NCBI GenBank assembly: GCA_001817755.1 | Contig: MHIY01000023.1 | Span: 2,068 to 7,356, forward strand | Direction: 5' to 3' | Length of the DNA stretch: 5,289 nt | From: Candidatus Colwellbacteria bacterium RIFCSPLOWO2_01_FULL_48_10 | Lineage (GTDB): Bacteria; Patescibacteriota; Minisyncoccia; UBA6257; Colwellbacteraceae | Shown: piece by piece, positions 1 to 3,747 of the stretch | Numbering within the stretch: the first letter of the stretch is position 1 | Layout of the letters: every line of letters starts with the position of its first letter | Notes under the pieces: model-generated | What the model saw: the letters and a program-made list of their open reading frames with translations, nothing else | Database searches by the model: none | Told to the model about the DNA's origin: nothing | Program-made: the position numbers and the translations under genes

Positions 1-551
1 CCTTGTTCGGCTGCGCACCCGGCGGTTCTTAGACTGCCGGACCTTGCCGGTGACTCGACGACTATGGTCGCAAGCGCTAGACCGCTAATGATTCTATTTC
101 GGTCGAGGAAGTTATATTTACGGACGCTGTGCCCAGCTGGATATTCGGAGATGACCGCGCCCCCGCATTTTATTATTTCTTCCGCCAATATTTCATTATG
201 GGCCGGGTACACCTTGTCGATGCCGCAGCCGAGCACGGCGACGGTTTTTGCACCGGCTTTGAGCGCGCCGCGGTGCGCGGCCGAGTCTATACCCAACGCC
301 AGCCCGCTTATTATGGCGAAGCCGGCCTCGCCCAGTTTTCGAGCGAACTCCTCGGCGGTTTTAAGACCGACGGCGGTGGCTTTGCGGGTGCCGACTATCG
401 CCACCGCTGGATGTACCGCATCCAGATTGCCCCGGACAAAGAATTCTTCTGGCGGCTTAGGGATGTTTTTCAGCATCTCTGGATAGGATGGACTTCCAAC
501 GCGAATCGTACCGATAGGTTGTTCCGAAATTGCACGGTTCATGGTCGACAT
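1..551 (-). CDS. dprA: DNA processing protein DprA/Smf, 5' part (cut by window edge)
   Basis: DprA binds incoming single-stranded DNA in the cytoplasm during natural transformation and loads RecA on it. About 183 residues are visible. From the start they show SYPEMLKNIPKPPEEFFVRG, the core VAIVGTRKAT (Rossmann-fold start, about residues 49-58), IISGLALGIDSAAH with downstream GAL, VAVLGCGIDKVYP, VISEYPAG, FLDRNRIISGLA, and VVES with SGSLRTAG just before the edge. These are the DprA signature blocks in the right order. The usual N-terminal SAM-like domain is absent; the Rossmann-fold region begins almost at once. The C-terminal end, including any winged helix, lies outside the window. The first ATG after the in-frame stop (575-573) is at 551; a second in-frame ATG lies at 542. 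Neither has a Shine-Dalgarno site, and a perfect TATAAT sits 9 nt upstream, so the message is probably leaderless. The gene is divergent from the PilO-like gene. Family call is very sure; the start is fairly sure. Confidence 0.95.
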   Translation of the reverse strand, partial: MSTMNRAISEQPIGTIRVGSPSYPEMLKNIPKPPEEFFVRGNLDAVHPAVAIVGTRKATAVGLKTAEEFARKLGEAGFAIISGLALGIDSAAHRGALKAGAKTVAVLGCGIDKVYPAHNEILAEEIIKCGGAVISEYPAGHSVRKYNFLDRNRIISGLALATIVVESPARSGSLRTAGCAAEQ

Positions 552-560
552 ATAGCCAAC

Positions 561-566
561 ATTATA
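561..566 (-). promoter_or_regulatory. Consensus -10 box of dprA (leaderless promoter)
   Basis: On the minus strand positions 566-561 read TATAAT, a perfect sigma-70 -10 hexamer. The expected start of transcription (about 7 nt downstream, near 554) is only about 3 nt before the dprA ATG at 551. The -35 region with 17 nt spacing reads ATTAAA, a poor match. Confidence 0.5.
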
Positions 567-584
567 GGATAACTAGGGCATATT

Positions 585-613
585 TTAATAATCTACCTGC
601 ATGGGTGTATCAT
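585..613 (+). promoter_or_regulatory. Possible promoter of the PilO-like gene
   Basis: TTAATA (585-590), a 17-nt spacer, and TATCAT (608-613, five of six to the -10 consensus) precede the ATG at 630. Transcription would start near 620, leaving about a 10-nt leader; the only Shine-Dalgarno-like stretch is AAGG at 615-618. It lies in the 78-bp gap shared with divergent dprA. Confidence 0.35.
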
Positions 614-629
614 TAAGGTAGAGTCTCAA

Positions 630-1157
630 ATGAAAGATACCAATTTTAGGCGCCAACTTTTGACGCGCGTAGCTCTGTCTATTGCGATTATCGCTGCCAT
701 TGTGGCCGGTATATTATTTATGGGGCGGGATATTAAAGTCAAAGGTGATTACATTTTTTCCACCCGCGCCGGTCTTCATTCCCGCCTAAATTCTATCAGT
801 CAGCTTTCACAGCTTAAGGTCTTGTCAGACGAGGCTGAGCCGTATCTGGCTAAATTGACGCAGGCTCTGCCACAGAGAGACGCTTTACTGTCAGTTCGGA
901 CCAGTACCGAGAACATTGCCCGCCGCTACGATCTCGGTTACAGCTTCAATTTCACTGGCGATGAGTCGGACATATCTAGCGGCCTTAAAGCCATAAAATT
1001 CCATATGAGCGCGCAGGGATCGTATCAGAATATCATAAATTTTATCAATGCCATTGAATCCATACCGTATTTCATTACTATGACGAACATAGATATCGCA
1101 AGCCAGGGGAGTAAATATAATGCCACGATTGGAGGAGAAATATATTTCAATGGCTAG
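630..1157 (+). CDS. PilO-like type IV pilus inner-membrane platform protein
   Basis: A 175-residue protein with a short charged N-terminus, one membrane helix (about residues 11-31), a probable coiled-coil stretch (about 37-90) and a small globular domain (about 85-175). This is the layout of PilO, which pairs with PilN at the inner membrane, links the cytoplasmic PilM ring to outer parts of the pilus machine, and lies mostly outside the membrane. The segment GSYQNIINFINAIE (130-143), followed by a hydrophobic strand and alternating beta strands (FITMTNIDI, then the C-terminal IGGEIYF), matches the ferredoxin-like fold of the PilO family. PilM, PilN and the ATPases are not in the window, so this may be the tail of a separated pilus locus or a lone gene. 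Its last 8 bases overlap the next gene if that starts at 1150. DprA next door would fit a DNA-uptake theme, but it is transcribed away. Family call is likely rather than certain. Confidence 0.65.
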   Translation: MKDTNFRRQLLTRVALSIAIIAAIVAGILFMGRDIKVKGDYIFSTRAGLHSRLNSISQLSQLKVLSDEAEPYLAKLTQALPQRDALLSVRTSTENIARRYDLGYSFNFTGDESDISSGLKAIKFHMSAQGSYQNIINFINAIESIPYFITMTNIDIASQGSKYNATIGGEIYFNG

Positions 1158-1353
1158 GCCCAACAAGCTCAACAAGATAGAAATAATGTTCCTGGTTTAT
1201 GGATTACTCACGATTTTCGCGGGGGTTGTCGGCGTTGGATATTCGCTCGTTTTTCTAAGCGGCCAGATGCTGCACGCCTTCTCGACAGAGGGCAATAAGA
1301 TCGAAAGCGCGGTTAAGTTCGATATTGATGGATTCAAAAAACTCGGCTTATAA
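1150..1353 (+). CDS. Small one-helix membrane protein, unknown function
   Basis: From the ATG at 1150 the product has 67 residues: a basic N-terminus (MARPNKLNK), one long hydrophobic segment (about residues 11-38, glycine-rich in the middle), and a polar tail ending FDIDGFKKLGL. I do not recognise the family. It overlaps the PilO-like gene by 8 bases, which suggests translational coupling and a role with that protein at the membrane. The start is ambiguous. GGAGGAG (1131-1137) lies 12 nt before 1150, somewhat far; AGGGGAG (1105-1111) lies 8 nt before an in-frame ATG at 1120, which would give 77 residues and a 38-base overlap. No terminator follows, so transcription may run on toward tRNA-Ile. 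Confidence 0.6.
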   Translation: MARPNKLNKIEIMFLVYGLLTIFAGVVGVGYSLVFLSGQMLHAFSTEGNKIESAVKFDIDGFKKLGL

Positions 1354-1399
1354 GCGGAGTTTTATCGTTGACACTTAACTTTTGACAACTGGCTTTGGC

Positions 1400-1428
1400 T
1401 TGCCTCGATCAATGGTCAAGTGTATTAT
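1400..1428 (+). promoter_or_regulatory. Promoter of tRNA-Ile
   Basis: TTGCCT (1400-1405), a 17-nt spacer, and TATTAT (1423-1428, five of six to consensus) place the transcript start near 1435, about 12 nt before the tRNA. A 12-base direct repeat overlaps this promoter. Confidence 0.5.
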
Positions 1429-1438
1429 GGTCAAGTGT
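1412..1438 (+). repeat. 12-bp direct repeat over the tRNA-Ile promoter
   Basis: ATGGTCAAGTGT occurs at 1412-1423 and again at 1427-1438 (offset 15), on both sides of the TATTAT box. It may be a local tandem duplication or a binding site. Confidence 0.6.
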
Positions 1439-1446
1439 TTTTTTGC

Positions 1447-1521
1447 GCGCGTGTAGCTCAATGGTAGAGCACTTCACTGATAATGAAGAGGCCGAAGGTT
1501 CGATTCCTTCCACGCGCACCA
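1447..1521 (+). tRNA. tRNA-Ile (anticodon GAT), CCA encoded
   Basis: A full cloverleaf can be drawn: acceptor GCGCGTG (1447-1453) with CACGCGC (1511-1517); D-stem GCTC/GAGC (1456-1459, 1467-1470); anticodon stem CTTCA/TGAAG around a 7-nt loop (1477-1483) with GAT at 1479-1481; T-stem GAAGG/CCTTC around TTCGATT (1499-1505); discriminator A1518 and an encoded CCA. It reads the isoleucine codon AUC (and AUU). It is the only one of the three tRNAs here with an encoded CCA. Its T-loop and 3' strand are repeated downstream in inverted and direct orientation. Confidence 0.95.
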
Positions 1522-1576
1522 ATTTTCCAAAGGAGCGGCATTTGCCGCTCCTTTGGAAATCGCGTGTGGAATCGAA
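1499..1576 (+). repeat. Long imperfect inverted repeat through the 3' half of tRNA-Ile
   Basis: The inner hairpin pairs 1524-1539 with 1544-1559 (16 perfect base pairs, loop ATTT). The 3' arm then runs on into an inverted copy of the tRNA: CGCGTG (1561-1566) opposite CACGCG (1511-1516), and GGAATCGAA (1568-1576) opposite TTCGATTCC (1499-1507). The bases TTC (1508-1510) face a single T (1567). No clean T-run follows, so simple termination does not explain the outer part. Confidence 0.85.
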
Positions 1577-1700
1577 GCCCGCAGATTCGCAATAGGATTG
1601 AATTTGCGAACCGAGGGGCGGCCTGCGAGCCCATGGATCAAAGAGGGCGCAGCCCGACTATGATCCATGAGGACTTGTAGGCGATTCCTTCCACGCGCAC
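1520..1700 (+). repeat. tRNA-trailing element 1 (behind tRNA-Ile)
   Basis: The element runs from just after the tRNA 3' end to a direct copy of it. The 19 bases at 1501-1519 recur exactly at 1682-1700 (period 181). Between them lie the hairpin with the inverted tRNA copy (to 1576) and a core (1577-1681) unlike the cores of the other two elements. The core can form TTCGCAA/TTGCGAA (1586-1592, 1604-1610) and CATGGATCA/TGATCCATG (1632-1640, 1661-1669). The second encloses GGGC-GCA-GCCC (1645-1655), the only part resembling the other cores (AGAGGGCG, then AGCCC). Open reading frames across it are chance products of the tRNA copies. It could be a small mobile or recombining unit, or a structured RNA. 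Confidence 0.75.
1682..1700 (+). repeat. Distal direct copy of the tRNA-Ile 3' end
   Basis: Nineteen bases identical to 1501-1519: part of the T-loop, the T-stem 3' strand CCTTC, the acceptor 3' strand, the discriminator A and one C. It has no 5' half of a tRNA and no CCA (it continues with TAC), so it cannot be a tRNA by itself. Confidence 0.9.
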
Positions 1701-1726
1701 TACTTCGCCAAGGCTTCGGAGTGCAC

Positions 1727-1755
1727 GGCACTACATACTAATTTGTAGTAGTGCC
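1727..1755 (+). other. Intergenic hairpin between element 1 and tRNA-Val
   Basis: GGCACTAC (1727-1734) pairs with GTAGTGCC (1748-1755), extended by TAC/GTA across a one-base bulge, with loop TAATTT. No T-run follows directly, so terminator function is doubtful. The rest of 1701-1790 shows nothing else recognisable. Confidence 0.45.
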
Positions 1756-1790
1756 CTCTATAGCTTTATGCGACGGAGGGTTATAGTTTT

Positions 1791-1819
1791 TTGATTTATT
1801 AAATAAGTTTCTGTAAGAT
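1791..1819 (+). promoter_or_regulatory. Probable promoter of tRNA-Val
   Basis: TTGATT (1791-1796), a 17-nt spacer, and TAAGAT (1814-1819) would start transcription near 1826, about 5 nt before the tRNA. Each box matches consensus at four of six positions; spacing and position are ideal. Confidence 0.4.
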
Positions 1820-1830
1820 TCCATTATTCG

Positions 1831-1902
1831 GCGCCCATAGCTCAGTGGTAGAGCGTTTCATTGACATTGAAAAGGTTGCAGGTTCGATCCCTGCTGGGCG
1901 CA
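1831..1902 (+). tRNA. tRNA-Val (anticodon GAC)
   Basis: Acceptor GCGCCCA (1831-1837) pairs with TGGGCGC (1895-1901); D-stem GCTC/GAGC (1840-1843, 1851-1854); anticodon stem TTTCA/TGAAA around 1861-1867 with GAC at 1863-1865; T-stem GCAGG/CCTGC (1878-1882, 1890-1894) around TTCGATC; discriminator A1902. The bases after it are CAA, so CCA must be added by the CCA-adding enzyme. It reads GUC and GUU valine codons. Confidence 0.95.
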
Positions 1903-1956
1903 CAAATTAAAACAGGCTTTTTGCGGCCTGTTTTAATTTGTGCTCAGGGATCGAAC
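1882..1956 (+). repeat. Long imperfect inverted repeat through the 3' half of tRNA-Val
   Basis: The inner stem is 18 perfect pairs, 1900-1917 with 1926-1943, around an 8-nt loop (TTTTTGCG). The outer stem is 12 perfect pairs: GTTCGATCCCTG (1882-1893) with CAGGGATCGAAC (1945-1956). Between them six tRNA bases (1894-1899) face a single T (1944). The apical part (CAGGC/GCCTG followed by a T-rich strand) could also terminate tRNA transcription; the outer 12 pairs are not needed for that. Confidence 0.9.
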
Positions 1957-1963
1957 AAGCGGA

Positions 1964-2075
1964 GGGGGTCGGGGAACCGCGTTCGGTTTCCCGTGGGGGT
2001 GACCGAGGCTTTTGGGCCGAGGACGAGAGGGCGGAAGCCCTATCGGGAGCGAGCGAAGGCGAGCAACGTGAGATT
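1964..2075 (+). ncRNA. Conserved structured core, copy A (candidate RNA)
   Basis: Begins with GGGGGTCGGGGAA, identical at 3572-3584. Three hairpins in a row: GGGGAACCG/CGGTTTCCC (1971-1979, 1984-1992; loop CGTT), GGCT/GGCC (2007-2010, 2015-2018; loop TTTG) and GGGC-GGAA-GCCC (2029-2040). Against copy B, 1993-2052 aligns without gaps to 3603-3662 with four differences. One of these, T2010 to C3620, turns a G-U pair into a G-C pair in the second hairpin. The first hairpin differs in sequence in its upper part but keeps its pairing. Transcription is inferred only. Confidence 0.55.
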
Positions 2076-2090
2076 CCCTGCTGGGCGCAC
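2076..2090 (+). repeat. Distal direct copy of the tRNA-Val 3' end
   Basis: Fifteen bases identical to 1889-1903 (T-stem 3' strand, acceptor 3' strand, discriminator A and one C), ending in GCGCAC. Just upstream, GATT replaces the GAT of the tRNA. It is followed by CTC, not CA. Confidence 0.9.
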
Positions 2091-2124
2091 CTCTTATAAG
2101 TTCTGGCTAATGACTTGTAGCTAA

Positions 2125-2134
2125 TAACCGGTTA
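2125..2134. repeat. 10-bp palindrome upstream of the pseudouridine synthase
   Basis: TAACCGGTTA is a perfect inverted repeat 15 nt before the ATG at 2150. It may be an operator or chance; the surrounding AT-rich sequence has several short repeats (ATCAGTT twice, GTTAT). Confidence 0.25.
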
Positions 2135-2149
2135 GTATTGTTATCAGTT

Positions 2150-2914
2150 ATGAGTTATAAGTCATCAGTTGAGATTTTGTACGAAGACGAGAATTTCCTG
2201 GCTGTGAACAAGCCGGCTGGGATGCTTGTCCATGGCGTCAAAGGAAAGCACGAAAAAACTGAACCGAACTTGGTCGACTGGGTAATCGAGAACCGGCCGG
2301 AAATTAAAAACGTCGGTGACGCACAGCCTCACACCGGCCAGGCGGGTGCTGATCGGCCGGGGATAGTTCACCGCCTTGACCGGCAGACCTCGGGCGTTAT
2401 GCTGATTGCAAAAAACCAAGAGTATTTTTCTTATCTTAAGAATTTGTTTCAGACCAAAGAGATCAAGAAAATATATCTTGCGATTGTGCATGGCACGCTT
2501 ACCGGCGAAGGAAGGATAGATAAGCCGATCGGGCTTAAGGACGGCTCGGTGAAAAGGACGGTGCATGTTATCGCCCGCAACACCAAAATGATTCGCGAGG
2601 CCGTTACGCTATATAAGGCCGTTAAGCCTTTGGATATCAAATTGAAAGGTGCGAAAGATGTGGCTGAGTTTACGCTTGTTGAGCTTACCCCCCTTACGGG
2701 ACGCACGCACCAGATTAGGGTGCACATGGCTTCCATCGGACATCCAGTCCTCGGCGACGAGCTTTATGGCGGCAAGAACGACAAGCTTCCAAGGCATTAT
2801 CTCCATGCGGATTCCATCGAATTTTCGACAATATCAGGAAAACGCATCAAGCTGTCGGCGGCGCTGCCGGAAGATTTTCAGGGTCTGGTTGACCAGAACG
2901 GCCAAGTACGATAA
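2150..2914 (+). CDS. RluA/RluD-family 23S rRNA (or tRNA) pseudouridine synthase
   Basis: Converts uridine to pseudouridine in structured RNA in the cytoplasm. From the ATG at 2150 the protein has 254 residues: NKPAGMLVH (20-28), the catalytic motif HRLDRQTSG (74-82, nucleophile D77), the KIYLAIVHG strand with the family tyrosine (about Y109), and TGRTHQIRVH followed by HPVLGDELYGG (from about 183). All catalytic motifs are intact. There is no N-terminal S4 domain, so this is the short form of the family, and the exact target uridine cannot be told. A TTG at 2138 would add four residues; neither start has a Shine-Dalgarno site, and both lie in short AT-rich repeats, so the first few residues are unsure. 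rplS follows after 19 nt in the same direction, and the two probably share a transcript ending at the 3313-3344 terminator. Confidence 0.93.
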   Translation: MSYKSSVEILYEDENFLAVNKPAGMLVHGVKGKHEKTEPNLVDWVIENRPEIKNVGDAQPHTGQAGADRPGIVHRLDRQTSGVMLIAKNQEYFSYLKNLFQTKEIKKIYLAIVHGTLTGEGRIDKPIGLKDGSVKRTVHVIARNTKMIREAVTLYKAVKPLDIKLKGAKDVAEFTLVELTPLTGRTHQIRVHMASIGHPVLGDELYGGKNDKLPRHYLHADSIEFSTISGKRIKLSAALPEDFQGLVDQNGQVR

Positions 2915-2933
2915 CATATCCCTACTTTTAAAC

Positions 2934-3314
2934 ATGATTGATAAAGCGATATTGGACAAGATTAAGGCGGGAGCGCGCGTGCGCGTTGTGGAACGGGTGC
3001 TTATGGACCTTTCCGAGGAAAGAAAAGGCGCCAAGGTGGCTGTTAAATCCACCAAGGCCGAGAAAGTTATCAAGGAGCGTGTGAGTACTTTCGAGGGACT
3101 GGTGATTGCTCGCAAGCACGGCAATGAGGCTGGAGCCACTTTCACCGTGAGAGCGACTGTCGCCGGCGTCGGCATGGAAAAGGTTTACCCGATCAATGCT
3201 CCGACCATCAATAAGGTTGATATTTTAAGCTCGCCCAAAAAAGTTGGCCGCTCCAAGCTCTATTATTTGAGGGACTTGTCAGCCAGGAATATCAGGAGAA
3301 AGATGGAAGTCTAA
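2934..3314 (+). CDS. rplS: 50S ribosomal protein L19
   Basis: Structural protein of the large ribosomal subunit at the 30S interface. The 126-residue product shows the L19 blocks: VSTFEGLVIAR (50-60), TFTVR, GVGMEKVYPINAP (78-90) and KLYYLRDLSAR (108-118). The ATG at 2934 gives MIDKAILDKIKAGARVRV, matching the usual L19 start. Between the first strand (GARVRVVE) and ERVSTFEG there is a lysine-rich stretch of about 20-25 residues (roughly 21-46) that is much shorter in typical L19, where this part reads directly into the FEG motif. No Shine-Dalgarno site is visible; the 19-nt gap after the pseudouridine synthase suggests one operon. A strong terminator begins in its stop codon. Confidence 0.97.
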   Translation: MIDKAILDKIKAGARVRVVERVLMDLSEERKGAKVAVKSTKAEKVIKERVSTFEGLVIARKHGNEAGATFTVRATVAGVGMEKVYPINAPTINKVDILSSPKKVGRSKLYYLRDLSARNIRRKMEV

Positions 3315-3344
3315 CAAAATCCCCGCTATAGCGGGGATTTTGTT
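3313..3344 (+). terminator. Intrinsic terminator after rplS
   Basis: Fourteen perfect pairs, AACAAAATCCCCGC (3313-3326) with GCGGGGATTTTGTT (3331-3344), loop TATA. A GC stem followed by a T-rich tract and preceded by an A-rich tract, so it could work in both directions. It starts inside the rplS stop codon. Confidence 0.9.
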
Positions 3345-3393
3345 AAGTTCAAAGTAACAACTCAACATATTAGATTCTCGGATTTCGCCTAAC

Positions 3394-3422
3394 TTTACAT
3401 TTTGATATTTAAGTTTTACATT
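3394..3422 (+). promoter_or_regulatory. Probable promoter of tRNA-Leu
   Basis: TTTACA (3394-3399, five of six), a 17-nt spacer and TACATT (3417-3422, four of six) would start transcription near 3429, a few bases before the tRNA at 3432. Confidence 0.45.
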
Positions 3423-3431
3423 ATCTACCAT

Positions 3432-3512
3432 GCGCGGGTGGCGAAACGGCAGACGCACAGCCTTGAGGTGGCTGCGCCGCAAGGCGTGCAGGTTCAACTC
3501 CTGTCCCGCGCA
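3432..3512 (+). tRNA. tRNA-Leu (anticodon GAG)
   Basis: Class II tRNA with a long variable arm. Acceptor GCGCGGG (3432-3438) with CCCGCGC (3505-3511); D-stem GCG/CGC; anticodon stem CAGCC/GGCTG around 3463-3469 with GAG at 3465-3467; variable arm GCC-GCAA-GGC (about 3475-3486); T-stem GCAGG/CCTGT (3488-3492, 3500-3504, with one G-U pair) around TTCAACT; discriminator A3512. CCA is not encoded (CAT follows). It reads CUC and CUU. Confidence 0.95.
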
Positions 3513-3567
3513 CATTGAAAATATACTCCTTTGCGGGTATATTTTTGTGCGCGTAGGAGTTGAACCT
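3490..3567 (+). repeat. Long imperfect inverted repeat through the 3' half of tRNA-Leu
   Basis: Outer stem AGGTTCAACTCCT (3490-3502) with AGGAGTTGAACCT (3555-3567), 13 perfect pairs. Middle stem CGCGCAC (3507-3513) with GTGCGCG (3547-3553). Between them four tRNA bases (3503-3506) face one T (3554). The apical stem AAAATATAC/GTATATTTT (around 3518-3545) closes it. The plan and the single 3' T are the same as behind tRNA-Ile and tRNA-Val. Confidence 0.9.
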
Positions 3568-3571
3568 AAAA

Positions 3572-3685
3572 GGGGGTCGGGGAAAGGCGTTAGCGTTTCC
3601 CCGTGGGGGTGAGCGAGGCCTTTAGGCCGAGGGCGAGAGGGCGGAAGCCCTATCGGGAGCGAATGAATATGAGCGACGTGAAATT
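3572..3685 (+). ncRNA. Conserved structured core, copy B (candidate RNA)
   Basis: Homologue of 1964-2075. Hairpins: GGGGAAA/TTTCCCC (3579-3585, 3596-3602), with a possible GC/GC pair inside; GGCC-TTTA-GGCC (3617-3628); and GGGC-GGAA-GCCC (3639-3650). The stretch 3603-3685 aligns without gaps to 1993-2075, with 72 of 83 positions the same. Most differences lie near the distal end, while the segment GAGCRACGTGARATT next to the distal tRNA copy stays conserved. Confidence 0.55.
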
Positions 3686-3701
3686 CTCCTGTCCCGCGCA
3701 C
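3686..3701 (+). repeat. Distal direct copy of the tRNA-Leu 3' end
   Basis: Sixteen bases, CTCCTGTCCCGCGCAC, identical to 3498-3513. As in the other two elements the copy stops after discriminator A plus one C and is followed by unrelated sequence (TTTCAC). Confidence 0.9.
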
Positions 3702-3747
3702 TTTCACTAAAAGCTTCGTATTATAAGCATAACCGAACATACATTTT

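Larger units (their letters stand above)
1904..2090 (+). repeat. tRNA-trailing element 2 (behind tRNA-Val)
   Basis: Same plan as element 1: hairpin plus inverted copy of the tRNA-Val T-loop (to 1956), a GC-rich core (1957-2075), then a direct copy of the last 15 bases CCCTGCTGGGCGCAC (1889-1903 repeated at 2076-2090; period 187). The core is homologous to that behind tRNA-Leu, though the flanking copies match tRNA-Val only. Thus the core is shared between loci while the ends are taken from the host tRNA. It carries no credible coding capacity. Confidence 0.85.
3514..3701 (+). repeat. tRNA-trailing element 3 (behind tRNA-Leu)
   Basis: Hairpin with inverted tRNA-Leu copy (to 3567), GC-rich core (3568-3685) homologous to the tRNA-Val core, then a direct copy of the last 16 bases of the tRNA (3498-3513 repeated at 3686-3701; period 188). 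Open reading frames on both strands across it are not credible genes. The element ends 46 nt before the DUF475 gene, so any promoter of that gene must lie in or just after it. Confidence 0.85.

Noticed and set aside
64..572. Two plus-strand open reading frames (64-486 and 129-572)
   Set aside because: They lie antisense to dprA, whose motifs are unmistakable on the minus strand; they are shadows.
1524..1559. Simple intrinsic terminator for tRNA-Ile
   Set aside because: The stem is strong but no T-run follows, and the 3' arm extends into an inverted tRNA copy that a terminator does not need; termination remains possible but unproven.
1395..1731. Frames over tRNA-Ile and element 1 on both strands
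   Set aside because: They cross the tRNA gene and its copies, have no ribosome site and show no protein-like pattern.
1861..2124. 87-residue frame starting inside tRNA-Val
   Set aside because: It starts inside the tRNA and runs through the hairpin and the structured core; an RNA or DNA element explains the sequence better.
3432..3701. Group I intron in tRNA-Leu
   Set aside because: The anticodon loop is uninterrupted and the trailing element is far too short and lacks group I core motifs.
1889..3701. CRISPR array or ordinary insertion sequence
   Set aside because: The repeated units are few, not regularly spaced as an array, and there is no transposase, integrase or cas gene in the window.
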